DNA of 42,089 nt from Vulcanimicrobiota bacterium (GTDB taxonomy: Bacteria > Vulcanimicrobiota > Vulcanimicrobiia > Vulcanimicrobiales > Vulcanimicrobiaceae): NCBI GenBank assembly GCA_019232905.1, contig JAFANA010000068.1, positions 1 through 42,089 of the forward strand, written 5' to 3'. This document shows positions 25,120-33,098 of the stretch, piece after piece. Every line of letters starts with the position of its first letter. Position 1 is the stretch's first letter. Under the pieces are notes generated by a model. The model made no database searches. It saw nothing but the letters and a program-made list of their open reading frames with translations, and was not told where the DNA came from. The position numbers and the translations under genes are program-made.

Positions 25120-26316
25120 ATGTTGGCAGTGCACGATAAACGAATTGCGGATGCGGTTGCTCGCTTAGGTGCAGAGAACGCATTCCAAGTATTAGCTCGC
25201 GCCCGAGAGATCGAGGCGACCGGGCGTCGCGTCGTGCACATGGAAATCGGCGAACCCGATTTCGACACGCCGAAGCACATCAAAGATGCCGCCGTTGCAT
25301 CGCTGATGGCGCACGACACGCATTACACACCGTCCGCCGGCATCATGGAACTCCGCGAAACCGTTGCTGACTACGCGACACGTTTTCGCAAGATGCCGAA
25401 ACCATACACGCACGCAAACGTGACGGTGGCGCCGGGCGCAAAACCGATCATCTGGAACATCCTGAGCGCGATCCTGAATCCCGGCGACGACTTCATTTAC
25501 TTCGATCCGGCATATCCGGCGTACGGATCGGCATCGACCTATCTGCAAGCCAACGTTATCCGCATTCCGTTGCGCGAATCACTCGACTGGCGCATGGATC
25601 TCGACGAACTCGAACGTCGCGTCAGCGATCGCACGAAAGCCATCGTGATCAATTCGCCGCACAATCCGACGGGCGGCGTCCTCTTGCGCGAAGATCTCGA
25701 GCGCATCGCGGAGCTTGCGCAGAAGCACGACTTCCTCGTCATCTCGGACGAGATATATAGCCGTAACTTCTATCTCGAGACCGAGTTTATCTCGATCGCG
25801 TCGCTCCCGGGCATGCAAGAGCGCACGATCATCGTCGACGGTTTCTCGAAAGCCTACGCGATGACCGGATGGCGCCTCGGCTACGCGGTCATGCCGGAAG
25901 AGCTCTGCAAGATCGTCACGCTCTTCAACAACAACACGTTCAGCTGCGTCGCGACGTTCGTGCAGAAGGCCGGCGTCGCCGCACTGACGGGCGACGACGC
26001 GCCGGTCGTAGAGATGAACGAAATCTTCCGTCAACGCCGGGACAAACTCGTGAAGGGACTCAACGAGATTCCCGGCATGAGCTGTACGCTGCCCGAGGGC
26101 GCCTTCTACGCGTTCCCCAACGTGCAACAGATCACGCACGACGATAAAGCGCTCGCGAGCTACCTCTTAGAAGAAGGCGGCGTCGCCTGCGGCGGCGGCT
26201 CGTCGTTCGGCCCCGCCGGCGCCGGCTACCTCCGCTTCTCCTACGCCGCCTCCCTCGACGACATCGATTACGCGCTCAGCCAAATCCGCACCGTGCTGCC
26301 GAAATTTAAAGGCTAA
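25120..26316 (+). CDS. Class I/II pyridoxal-phosphate aminotransferase
   Basis: A 398-residue aspartate-aminotransferase-fold enzyme. It shows HMEIGEPDFDTPKHI, YTPSAGIMELRE, INSPHNPTGG, VISDEIYS and the PLP-binding Lys in DGFSKAYAMTGWRLGY, with the substrate-carboxylate Arg near the end (GYLRFSYA). The subgroup resembles Asp/prephenate-type aminotransferases of group I-beta, but the amino donor and acceptor cannot be told by eye, so I give no symbol. The ATG at 25120 follows AAAGG by 10 bases; GTG 25114 is an alternative adding two residues. It is divergent from the giant genes and ends directly against a palindromic repeat with a terminator. Confidence 0.92.
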   Translation: MLAVHDKRIADAVARLGAENAFQVLARAREIEATGRRVVHMEIGEPDFDTPKHIKDAAVASLMAHDTHYTPSAGIMELRETVADYATRFRKMPKPYTHANVTVAPGAKPIIWNILSAILNPGDDFIYFDPAYPAYGSASTYLQANVIRIPLRESLDWRMDLDELERRVSDRTKAIVINSPHNPTGGVLLREDLERIAELAQKHDFLVISDEIYSRNFYLETEFISIASLPGMQERTIIVDGFSKAYAMTGWRLGYAVMPEELCKIVTLFNNNTFSCVATFVQKAGVAALTGDDAPVVEMNEIFRQRRDKLVKGLNEIPGMSCTLPEGAFYAFPNVQQITHDDKALASYLLEEGGVACGGGSSFGPAGAGYLRFSYAASLDDIDYALSQIRTVLPKFKG

Positions 26317-26437
26317 GTGTCATCCTGAACGGAGCGCCGCAGGCGCGCAGTTGAAGGATCGCCTCAATAGAAACGCCCGGCAAAATCTCGTCGGGCGTTT
26401 TGTTCGTAACGATCCTTCGACAAGCTCAGGATGACAC
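26317..26437. repeat. Nested palindromic repeat, copy 4
   Basis: Starts on the base after the aminotransferase stop codon: GTGTCATCCTGAACG at the left, CTCAGGATGACAC at the right (ending 26437), inner arms GTTGAAGGATCG and CGATCCTTCGAC, and a terminator stem in the middle. It lies between convergent genes. Confidence 0.85.
26371..26400. terminator. Bidirectional terminator inside repeat copy 4
   Basis: AAACGCCCG (26371-26379) pairs with CGGGCGTTT (26392-26400), a 9-bp stem followed by T on the plus strand (TTTTGTTC). The stem sequence differs from copy 3 at compensating positions (AAGC/GCTT against ACGC/GCGT), so pairing is maintained. Confidence 0.75.
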
Positions 26438-26446
26438 AGGGGTGCG

Positions 26447-27091
26447 CTATGGTTTGGAGGACGGGTTCTCCCAAGCGAATGCGCCGTATGGATTCGGCTT
26501 CACCCAGACGACGAGATCCCAGATCGTCGGAAACTCAAAGATCGTCGCGACATCGCTTGCGCTTTTAACTTTGCCCATCTTCACTAATGTGTCGGCCGAC
26601 GGACTCGTCAGGGATCCGCCCGCGGCGACAAAGTCTTTGTTCCAAACCCACTGATCGTACTTCATCGCGCCGCTCGCATCTTTGGTGACGTAGTGGACGT
26701 GCCCGTTGAGTTCCACCCAGCGGCCCGGATCCACACCCCACAATTGCGGACGCGGCTCGTTGTTCGGACGCAACACGGAGAAATCGGCGCCGAGTAAATC
26801 GCCGTTCTTGTCGTACCACAGCTGGCTCGGATGCGATTGATCGGACGCCCACTGCTTATTTGCGTAACTGATCGCGCCCGTGTCGTCGGGTGAGGTGTAG
26901 CGCACGTACCCGGCCTTCACCGCGTCGCTCGCGTTCGGATACCGGCGAGTGAGATCTTGTTGAACCTGTTGAGCAAATTGTGTCTCGCTCATGGTCATCG
27001 GGCCGGTGTTGGTCGGGCCTTCATCGGCGCGCGCGATCGTGGCAAATCCGAACATGGCGATAAGCGCCAACGCGGCAAAGCGCAGCTTCAT
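26447..27091 (-). CDS. Secreted protein of unknown function
   Basis: A 214-residue protein with an excellent Shine-Dalgarno (AGGAGG, 7 bases from the ATG at 27089-27091) and a signal peptide MKLRFAALALIAMFGFATIA cleaved near ARA-DE. The mature part holds SETQFAQQVQQDLTRRYPNA, a Trp/Tyr-rich middle (SQLWYDKNGDLLGADFSVLR, WGVDPGRWVELNGHVHYV) and FEFPTIWDLVVWVKPNPYG towards the end. There are no Cys residues in the mature part. I do not recognise a family; the spacing of aromatic residues suggests a compact beta-rich periplasmic domain. It is divergent from a lipoprotein gene and convergent with the aminotransferase. Confidence 0.8.
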   Translation of the reverse strand: MKLRFAALALIAMFGFATIARADEGPTNTGPMTMSETQFAQQVQQDLTRRYPNASDAVKAGYVRYTSPDDTGAISYANKQWASDQSHPSQLWYDKNGDLLGADFSVLRPNNEPRPQLWGVDPGRWVELNGHVHYVTKDASGAMKYDQWVWNKDFVAAGGSLTSPSADTLVKMGKVKSASDVATIFEFPTIWDLVVWVKPNPYGAFAWENPSSKP

Positions 27092-27247
27092 ATGGATCCT
27101 CCTGCAGCCCCTGCAACCGTGATATCGAGCGCGCATCAGGAGTTGTGACATTCTCTCAGGCTGCGCTAATGAACGTGCGCGCGCTTGCCTCTATGCTTGG
27201 GAAGCAAACCCGGCACATCTACTTCACCAACACGAGGAACACGAGCA

Positions 27248-28414
27248 ATGCGCACCCCCCTACTTCTTGCGTTAGCAACGACCTTCGCACTCACCGCATG
27301 CGGCGGCGGCGGTGGAACGTCGGGCGGCGGGAACAATCCCGTCCCTAATCCACCCTCCGGCGGCAACGTCTCGTCGCAGTCACAATCCGAAACGGCGATC
27401 ACCGTCGCAAATTCGCTGGGCGATCCCGTCAAGAACATCACGAATTTTAACAGCACCGTGTCCGGCGCATCCATGGTGATGCGACGCGGTCAGCTCGTCG
27501 CGATGGCGGGCAGCAGCGGCCAGTGCAATAGCGGAAGCGAGTTCTTCGCACCCGACAAGAACAACGATCCGAACTCGACCGAAGAGCAGTATTTCTACGA
27601 TAGCGGATGCACGGAACTTGCGCGCGACATCGTTCGCATCTTCAACGTTAGCGGAACGTCGGAGACCGTCAACCGCACGGAAAAACAATATGCGATCAAC
27701 AACGCGACACCGACGGCGCAGCGAACGACGATGGTCAGCTTTATCAACGGCAGCTATAACGCGAACGGTTTTCCGAATGTCGCGAACGGTTTCGATCGTT
27801 CCGCTACGAGCGAACTGGATATCAGCGGCTCGAAGACGATGCTGAATGACGACGAGCTCGTCATGACGGCCGGCAGCAACGGCGTGAACGCGTACTGCTC
27901 CGATGCCGCGGGCTATAACGCAACCGGCATTGCGTCGCTGAATGAAACGTTCGGCAATCAGGGCGGCGCGTCGAGTGGAACGCGCACGGTGAACAGCGAC
28001 GGCTCCGTCACGTGGCAGTCGACGAACAGCGGGACGGCTTATAAAGGTGCAATCGGGTCATTCGCAATCAACATCGGCGCAGCGAACACGGCTTGCCCGA
28101 TCGCGACGCCGGAATATTCGCTCTCGGGCGGCACCGCTACTGGGACGTACTCGATTCCGGTTACCGTGACGTTCAACCACGGACTGTTGACGAACCTCAC
28201 GGTGACGAACGCGCAACTTGCGAACGGCAATACGCTTAACGTAACGACGAACAGCGGCGTACAACCGCAAAACAGCCAATTCATTACCGGCACCGTCAGC
28301 AATAACGGCACGCAAATTTCCACCTTCGCCGTCGACGCCTTCGGCGACGGAACGTTGACGGTCACGTCGAGCGGCGCGCAATACGTCATGAGCGACTGGC
28401 ACGTCGTAAAATAA
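27248..28414 (+). CDS. Lipoprotein of unknown function
   Basis: A 388-residue protein. I start it at the ATG 27248, which is preceded by GAGGAA and gives the signal MRTPLLLALATTFALTACGG with a lipobox LTAC; an in-frame earlier start would bury this. After a Gly/Asn/Pro linker (GGGGTSGGGNNPVPNPPSGG), the mature part is Asn/Ser/Thr/Gly-rich with many short beta-prone segments and few charged residues. Four Cys occur after the anchor (QCNSGS, SGCTEL, AYCSDA, ANTACPI), possibly two disulfides. The second half (YSLSGGTATGTYSIPVTVTF) has a repetitive strand pattern. I recognise no domain. A surface protein is likely. Confidence 0.8.
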   Translation: MRTPLLLALATTFALTACGGGGGTSGGGNNPVPNPPSGGNVSSQSQSETAITVANSLGDPVKNITNFNSTVSGASMVMRRGQLVAMAGSSGQCNSGSEFFAPDKNNDPNSTEEQYFYDSGCTELARDIVRIFNVSGTSETVNRTEKQYAINNATPTAQRTTMVSFINGSYNANGFPNVANGFDRSATSELDISGSKTMLNDDELVMTAGSNGVNAYCSDAAGYNATGIASLNETFGNQGGASSGTRTVNSDGSVTWQSTNSGTAYKGAIGSFAINIGAANTACPIATPEYSLSGGTATGTYSIPVTVTFNHGLLTNLTVTNAQLANGNTLNVTTNSGVQPQNSQFITGTVSNNGTQISTFAVDAFGDGTLTVTSSGAQYVMSDWHVVK

Positions 28415-28419
28415 TCCCA

Positions 28420-28500
28420 TGTCATCCTGAACGAAGTTGAGGGATCGCCTCAATTGAAAAGCCCGCCGAAACATCTCGGCGGGCTTTTTGTTCGTCGCGA
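28420..28500. repeat. Nested palindromic repeat, copy 5, right arm lost
   Basis: The left outer arm (TGTCATCCTGAACGAAG), a degenerate inner arm (GAGGGATCGCC) and the central terminator stem are present. The right side stops at CGCGATCGG just before the trpS stop codon, so the outer right arm is missing. It lies between convergent genes. Confidence 0.75.
28457..28488. terminator. Bidirectional terminator inside repeat copy 5
   Basis: A perfect 13-bp stem, AAAAGCCCGCCGA (28457-28469) with TCGGCGGGCTTTT (28476-28488), and a 6-base loop AACATC. The T-run is on both strands, so it ends both the lipoprotein gene and the long cca-to-trpS run. Confidence 0.9.
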
Positions 28501-28504
28501 TCGG

Positions 28505-29521
28505 CTACAGCAGTTTCATAGCGCGTTTCACGTCGAGCATGACGGATGACGCGATTTCGCGTGTGCGAGCTGTGCCTTCTTCGATGATTGCTTCGACTTG
28601 CGCGGGATCGTCGCGAAATACCGCGAGACGTTCGCGCACGGGGCGCAGATACGCATTGAGTTGTTCGGCGAAGTCCGTTTTATCCGCAACGCATCCGAGC
28701 GCGCCGCTGCGGCAGCCTTCGGCGATGCCGTCCAATTTCAACGGGTTGACGAATTTCCACAGCGCGAACACGGGACAAACTTCCGGACGTCCCGGATCGC
28801 CTTTGCGCACTTTCTGCGGATCGGTGATCATCGAACGGACTTTCTTCGTCGTCGTTTCTTCATCGTCGGCGATTAAAATCGCGTTGTTATACGACTTTGA
28901 CATCTTTCGTCCGTCGGTGCCGGGGACTTCTGCGAATTCCGTCAGGGTCGGCTGCGGCTCGACAAGTACTTCGCTTCCGTCGCCGTACAAATAGTTGAAA
29001 CGCCGCACGACTTCGCGACCGAATTCCAGGTGCGCCACCTGATCGCGCCCGACCGGAACGCGTTCGCCGCGAACGATCGCAATGTCGCATAACTGCAGTA
29101 ACGGATAACCGAGAAATCCGTATGTCGCGACATGCGAGCCGAGCTCTTCGATCTGACCTTTCCAGGTCGGCACGCGCTCGAGCCACGACACCGGCGTGAT
29201 CATTGCGAGTAGCGCCTGCAGTTCCGCAATTTCGGGCACGGCGGACTGCAAGAAGATCGTCGACTTCTTCGGGTCGACGCCCGCCGCGAGCCACACCGCG
29301 ACCATCTCGTTGCGCGCATCGCGAATAGCCTGCGGATTTTCGTATCCCGTCGTGTACGCGTGCAAGTCGGCGATTTCAAAGAACGCGTCGGCCGTGTCGC
29401 AAAACGCGGTCCACTGCGTGAGCACGCCGACGAGATGCCCGAGGTGCAAGCCTCCCGTCGGGCGCATTCCCGACATGACGCGCGGTTTTGCAGAAGTCAA
29501 GGGTGCGGTCGTGGTCGTCAT
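28505..29521 (-). CDS. trpS: Tryptophanyl-tRNA synthetase
   Basis: A 338-residue class I aminoacyl-tRNA synthetase charging tRNA-Trp. MSGMRPTGGLHLGHLVGVL contains the HIGH-type motif (HLGH at 26-29) and KMSKS is at 206-210 (GTDGRKMSKSYNN). VPVGRDQVAHLEFGRE is the typical central block. The start is the ATG at 29519-29521, 7 bases after thiD; earlier in-frame codons would run back into thiD. It is the last gene of the run beginning at cca. I see no room for a T-box leader or attenuator between thiD and trpS. Confidence 0.96.
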   Translation of the reverse strand: MTTTTAPLTSAKPRVMSGMRPTGGLHLGHLVGVLTQWTAFCDTADAFFEIADLHAYTTGYENPQAIRDARNEMVAVWLAAGVDPKKSTIFLQSAVPEIAELQALLAMITPVSWLERVPTWKGQIEELGSHVATYGFLGYPLLQLCDIAIVRGERVPVGRDQVAHLEFGREVVRRFNYLYGDGSEVLVEPQPTLTEFAEVPGTDGRKMSKSYNNAILIADDEETTTKKVRSMITDPQKVRKGDPGRPEVCPVFALWKFVNPLKLDGIAEGCRSGALGCVADKTDFAEQLNAYLRPVRERLAVFRDDPAQVEAIIEEGTARTREIASSVMLDVKRAMKLL

Positions 29522-29528
29522 CTCGCGG

Positions 29529-30287
29529 CTAATACGCCACGGGAAGGCCCCCGAACTTCCGCGGGCTCGCGATCTTTCGCCGCACGAACGCGCGCGCAAA
29601 GCGCACCGCGTCGCTCAGCGTATCGCCTTGCGCAAGGGCGCAGGCAAGCGCCATCGCAAGCAAACATCCTGTTCCACGCAGCTCGCCGTCGACGCGCGCG
29701 CCGTCGAAAAGCTCGACGTCGTCTCGCGTGGCAAGTGCGTCGACGGGGTTCCCCGGCAGATGGCCGCCTTTCAAGAGGACCGCACGACAACCGAGCTGCT
29801 GCACGTCGCGCGCCGCCTGAGCGAGTGAGTTGCGATCGATGTGCCGCCCGCCGAGGAGCTGACGCGCCTCGCCGATATTCGGCGTCGCGATCACGTTCGG
29901 CAGCGTGAGAATGGCCTCGCGCAACGCAGCGATAGTACTGCCGTCCGCAAACACTCCGCCGCGCGACGCGTGAAAAACCGGATCGACGACGATCGGGACC
30001 GCGTGGTAGCTTCGAAGCCCTTCGCCGACGACGGCGACCATCTCGGCCGACGTGAGCGCGCCGACCCGCACCGCGTCGGTCTCGGATGGATGCGCAGTCT
30101 CGAATTGCGCGCGAACAATGTAAGGCGAAAGCGTTTCGATTGCATGCAGCCCGCGCTCGTCTTGCGCCGTGACGGCGGTTCGGACGGTAACAGTCCGCAC
30201 GCCGAGCTCGTGACCGACCAGCATGTCGAGGCCGACGCCCGCGATGTTCCAAGGATGCGTAGTTCCGATCGACAAGACACTCGTCAT
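29529..30287 (-). CDS. thiD: Hydroxymethylpyrimidine (phosphate) kinase
   Basis: A 252-residue ribokinase-fold enzyme phosphorylating HMP-phosphate for thiamine synthesis. Visible blocks are SIGTTHPWNIAGVGLDML (the family more often has S-x-SGG-AGI), TVRTAVTAQDERG, PIVVDPVFHASRGG, NVIATPNIGEARQLLGG, VLLKGGHLPG and the anion-hole motif RGTGCLLAMALA carrying a Cys after GTG, as in ThiD. The substrate loop differs from well-studied enzymes, so a related pyrimidine-type substrate is possible. The ATG at 30285-30287 overlaps the stop of the upstream unknown gene (ATGA), and trpS follows. Context with thiE supports thiamine synthesis. Confidence 0.88.
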   Translation of the reverse strand: MTSVLSIGTTHPWNIAGVGLDMLVGHELGVRTVTVRTAVTAQDERGLHAIETLSPYIVRAQFETAHPSETDAVRVGALTSAEMVAVVGEGLRSYHAVPIVVDPVFHASRGGVFADGSTIAALREAILTLPNVIATPNIGEARQLLGGRHIDRNSLAQAARDVQQLGCRAVLLKGGHLPGNPVDALATRDDVELFDGARVDGELRGTGCLLAMALACALAQGDTLSDAVRFARAFVRRKIASPRKFGGLPVAY

Positions 30288-30646
30288 TTTACGTAGCCCA
30301 GACGCTCGTAGCACTCGAACCCGTTGCGCACGAGTGCACTCAATTCAGCGAATAATTCCGGTTCCGGCCGGGTGAAGTTAAAACACGATTTTCCGTGCAA
30401 GCGCCGCCGGAGAGCATCAGAGATGCGGCCCATTAATTCCGGGTTCGAGTAGACCGGCATCAAATAAAAGCTAACATAGGCGCGTCCCGCCCGCACGCCC
30501 GCGAAGAACATGGGCCGGTTGATGGCCGGCGCGTACTCCCCCTCGAGCATGTAGGTTGACGCGGTATCGGTGCTCACATGGAGTCGCGGGGCGTAGGGCG
30601 CAAGGAGCGCTTTGAGGTCCGCGAACGTGTCGTCAAACTTCGCCAT
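30284..30646 (-). CDS. Conserved protein of unknown function between thiE and thiD
   Basis: A 120-residue soluble protein with no signal peptide. It has a compact, conserved-looking sequence: FADLKALLAPYAPRL at the start, MFFAGVRAGRAYVSFYLMPV and the basic RRRLHGKSCFNFTRPEPELF near the middle, and NGFECYERLGYVK at the end. The GV-x-x-G-x-AYVSF...MPVY and GKSCFNF pattern recurs in uncharacterised proteins of several soil bacteria, resembling the small DUF1801-like fold, but I cannot assign it. It overlaps thiE by 14 bases and thiD by 4, so it is fully embedded in the thiamine gene pair. Whether it contributes to that pathway is unknown. Confidence 0.8.
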   Translation of the reverse strand: MAKFDDTFADLKALLAPYAPRLHVSTDTASTYMLEGEYAPAINRPMFFAGVRAGRAYVSFYLMPVYSNPELMGRISDALRRRLHGKSCFNFTRPEPELFAELSALVRNGFECYERLGYVK

Positions 30647-31277
30647 CGCCGTTCCACCGGCGAACGAGGTCCCGGGCTGCGGCCCGCGGGTCCGAAGCGC
30701 CCGCGATGGCTGAAATGACGGCAGCCATCGCGACGCCGCTTTGACGAACCGGCTCCAGGTTGTGCGCCGTTATCCCTCCGATCGCCACGACCGGCATCGT
30801 TGCGACGGCCGCGACCCGGCGTAGGCCCTCGATTCCGATCGGATCGCCGGCATCGGCCTTCGACGCGGTTGCATACACCGAACCGACCCCGATGTAATCG
30901 GCGCCGAGCCGATTCGCCTCGCGCGCTTCCTCGACGGTGCCGCACGAGAGCCCGATAAGCCGCGTACCGATCGCTTCGCGGACCGGCGCGACGTCCACGA
31001 ACCCGTCGTCGTCGGGACCGAGATGCACGCCGTCGCAATCGAATTCAATCACCGCGCGCCAATCGTCGTTGACGACGAGCAGCGCTCCGGCATGCGACGT
31101 TATCTCGCGCAAAGCGCGCAGATGCGCGGGAATGATACCGCGTTTCGCGCGGTACTGGATGATGCCGATTCCGGCGTCGAGCGTTGCGCGGGCGAGATCC
31201 AAGACGTTGCCGGTCTCGTTCACTATCGCGTAAATGCCGTGGAGGCGGCTTACGCGCGCCGTTTCATCCGTCGCCAT
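30633..31277 (-). CDS. thiE: Thiamine-phosphate synthase
   Basis: A 214-residue TIM-barrel enzyme joining HMP-diphosphate and the thiazole phosphate. It has LHGIYAIVN, IIQYRAK (usual QLRxK, substrate-binding Arg and Lys kept), LLVVNDDWRAVIEFDCDGVHLG (diphosphate/Mg site), LIGLSCGTVEEAREA, DYIGVGSVYATASKADA (usual GPVFxTxTK) and VVAIGGI. The start is taken at ATG 31275-31277 (MATDETARVSRLHGIYAI). It lies 28 bases inside the small membrane-protein gene upstream, so the two overlap. No TPP riboswitch is seen; there is no leader in which one could fit. Confidence 0.92.
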   Translation of the reverse strand: MATDETARVSRLHGIYAIVNETGNVLDLARATLDAGIGIIQYRAKRGIIPAHLRALREITSHAGALLVVNDDWRAVIEFDCDGVHLGPDDDGFVDVAPVREAIGTRLIGLSCGTVEEAREANRLGADYIGVGSVYATASKADAGDPIGIEGLRRVAAVATMPVVAIGGITAHNLEPVRQSGVAMAAVISAIAGASDPRAAARDLVRRWNGDGEV

Positions 31278-31429
31278 AGCACGACATTCGCGATCAAATA
31301 CAACACGAAGGCGACGCTGATCCCGATCGCAATGAACATGTTGTGACGCTGTAATGCCAGCGGCACGATCAGGACGAAACAGAGCACACCGAACATCAGC
31401 ACGGTGAGGATGCGGGTAAACGGAATCAT
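31250..31429 (-). CDS. 59-residue two-helix membrane protein
   Basis: The ATG (31427-31429) overlaps the parB stop codon as ATGA, and the frame runs 59 codons to TAA at 31250. The product has two hydrophobic helices (about 8-25, LTVLMFGVLCFVLIVPLA, and 32-49, FIAIGISVAFVLYLIANV) and a basic end (WRRMKRRA), predicting both termini in the cytoplasm. thiE begins within its last 28 bases. The tight overlaps on both sides are the main evidence that it is translated. No family is recognised and no function can be given. Confidence 0.7.
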   Translation of the reverse strand: MIPFTRILTVLMFGVLCFVLIVPLALQRHNMFIAIGISVAFVLYLIANVVLWRRMKRRA

Positions 31430-32295
31430 TCTTGAATATCGAGAAGCAAATCGCCCAGACGCAGTAATTCTTTATCGTTCGTGAAGCGAAACTCGATGCG
31501 GCCGCCGCGTCCGCTGCGTACGAGCGCAACATGCGTACCGAATCGCTCGCGCAGCCGCGATTCAAAATCGTGTTCTTCCGCAGAGAGCTCGCGGGCGCGC
31601 GGAATTTTCTGCGCATTCGGCGTGTCGACGGCGCCCGTGAGACGCTCGAGCGCGCGCACGGAAAGCCCTTCGTTTACCGCACGTTCCGCGAGTTGAATCC
31701 GCTGATCCGCCGGCGCGGCGAGGAGCGCGCGCGCATGTCCGGCGGAGAGCCGGCCCGCGGCGAGCATGGCTTTGATCGCGTCGGGCAGTTGGAGCAAACG
31801 CAATCCGTTCGCAATCACGGGACGGCTTTTGCCGAGGCGCTGCGCGACTTCGTCTTGCGTCAGTGCGTACTCTTCGATCAGATGTGAGAATCCGGCCGCT
31901 TCTTCGAGCGGATTCAAGTTCTCACGCTGCAGGTTTTCGATGATCGCGACTTCGAGCGAATCGCGATCGTCGCTCTCGCGCACGATGGCCGGAATCGTCT
32001 CTTTACGAAGCGCCGCGCACGCGCGCCAACGCCGCTCGCCCGCGACGAGTTCGTACTTTTCGCCGCGCTTGCGCACGATGATCGGCACGAGCACGCCGTA
32101 GTTCGCGATGGAGGCTTGCAATTCGTCGAGCGCGGCTTGATCGAACGTCGAACGCGGCTGGTGCGGGTTCGGCGTGATCGATGCGATCGGCACTTCGCGC
32201 ATCGTTTCACGTGCGGCAGGCGCAGTCGGAACCGGCGCGTCGCCGAGCAGCGCGCCGAGCCCTTTGCCGAGACCGCGTTTGGGAGCTTGACTCAC
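31426..32295 (-). CDS. parB: Chromosome-partitioning protein ParB
   Basis: A 289-residue CTP-dependent DNA clamp that loads at parS and recruits SMC. It opens with [13 protein letters not shown], followed by [13 protein letters not shown], the CTP-binding region [23 protein letters not shown] (GERR), [27 protein letters not shown], and a helix-turn-helix ([27 protein letters not shown]). The C-terminal dimerisation segment ends [13 protein letters not shown]. It overlaps parA by 4 bases. A parS-like site lies within its own coding sequence at 32203. Confidence 0.97.
   Translation of the reverse strand: MSQAPKRGLGKGLGALLGDAPVPTAPAARETMREVPIASITPNPHQPRSTFDQAALDELQASIANYGVLVPIIVRKRGEKYELVAGERRWRACAALRKETIPAIVRESDDRDSLEVAIIENLQRENLNPLEEAAGFSHLIEEYALTQDEVAQRLGKSRPVIANGLRLLQLPDAIKAMLAAGRLSAGHARALLAAPADQRIQLAERAVNEGLSVRALERLTGAVDTPNAQKIPRARELSAEEHDFESRLRERFGTHVALVRSGRGGRIEFRFTNDKELLRLGDLLLDIQE
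32203..32218 (+). promoter_or_regulatory. parS-like site within parB
   Basis: CGTTTCACGTGCGGCA matches 12 of 16 positions of the general bacterial parS (TGTTTCACGTGAAACA), with an intact GTTTCACGTG half. It may be a weak ParB site or chance. Confidence 0.3.
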
Positions 32296-33080
32296 GCGCC
32301 GTGCCCGACGGCCTGCGCGTTTTCGGGCGCGAGCAACTCGCGCGCGAGGGCGAGATACGCTTGCGCGCCGCGGCTCTTCACGTCGAAGAGAATGACGGGC
32401 TTGCCGAAGGACGGCGCTTCCGACAGCCGGATATTGCGTGGAATCTGCGTTTTGAACATTTGTTCCGGAAAGAATTTTTCGAGTTCATCGAGCACTTCCA
32501 TTGCAAGTCGCGTGCGCCCGTCGAACATCGTCACGAGCACGCCGCTCACGTGAAGCGTCGGATTGAGCGCTTCGCGCACGCGGCGGACGACCGCGGTAAG
32601 TTGCGAAAGCCCTTCGAGTGCGTAATATTCCGCCTGCACCGGAATGATGATTTCTTCCGCGGCGGTCAGCGCATTGATCGTCAATAGACCGAGCGACGGC
32701 GGACAGTCGATCAAGACGAAATCAAAGCGCGACGCAACGGGCGCAACCGCTTGACGCAGCCGCGTTTCACGTGAGAGACCGGAGACGAGCTCGATTTCGG
32801 CGCCGGCGAGATTGATCGTCGCGGGCACGAGCTGCAAACTTTCGAGTTCCGTGCGCTGCACGACGTCGTCAATCGTTGCTTCCTGCATCAACACGTTGTA
32901 CACGTCGCGCGTGAGCCCGTGTTTTTCGATGCCGAAACCGGTCGTCGTGTTGCCTTGCGGATCGCAATCGACGACGAGCACTTTGCGGCCTTGCACCGCA
33001 AGTGCAGCACCAAGATTTACGGCCGTCGTGCTTTTTCCGACGCCGCCTTTTTGATTGACGAGGGCGATGATTCGACTCAA
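32292..33080 (-). CDS. parA: Chromosome-partitioning ATPase ParA/Soj
   Basis: A 262-residue deviant-Walker ATPase that moves ParB-parS complexes along the nucleoid. It has [20 protein letters not shown] (Lys11 and Lys16 of the deviant Walker A), [35 protein letters not shown] and [18 protein letters not shown], and ends in the usual [10 protein letters not shown] region. There is no N-terminal DNA-binding extension, so it is the chromosomal type. It begins 18 bases after cca and overlaps parB by 4. With smc elsewhere in the window it completes a ParAB-SMC segregation set. Confidence 0.97.
   Translation of the reverse strand: MSRIIALVNQKGGVGKSTTAVNLGAALAVQGRKVLVVDCDPQGNTTTGFGIEKHGLTRDVYNVLMQEATIDDVVQRTELESLQLVPATINLAGAEIELVSGLSRETRLRQAVAPVASRFDFVLIDCPPSLGLLTINALTAAEEIIIPVQAEYYALEGLSQLTAVVRRVREALNPTLHVSGVLVTMFDGRTRLAMEVLDELEKFFPEQMFKTQIPRNIRLSEAPSFGKPVILFDVKSRGAQAYLALARELLAPENAQAVGHGA
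32763..32778 (+). promoter_or_regulatory. parS-like site within parA
   Basis: CGTTTCACGTGAGAGA matches 13 of 16 positions of the general parS sequence, including an unbroken GTTTCACGTGA core. It is the best-centred palindrome among the candidates in this window. Confidence 0.4.
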
Positions 33081-33098
33081 AGAGAGGTCCTGAAAATG

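Noticed and set aside
25036-25134. 33 extra codons upstream of giant gene A
   Set aside because: They do not align with the paralogue, would cross the promoter region of the aminotransferase gene and do not create a signal peptide.
28440-31280. TPP riboswitch or T-box ahead of thiE, thiD or trpS
   Set aside because: These genes overlap or are separated by a few bases, leaving no leader in which such RNA could fold.
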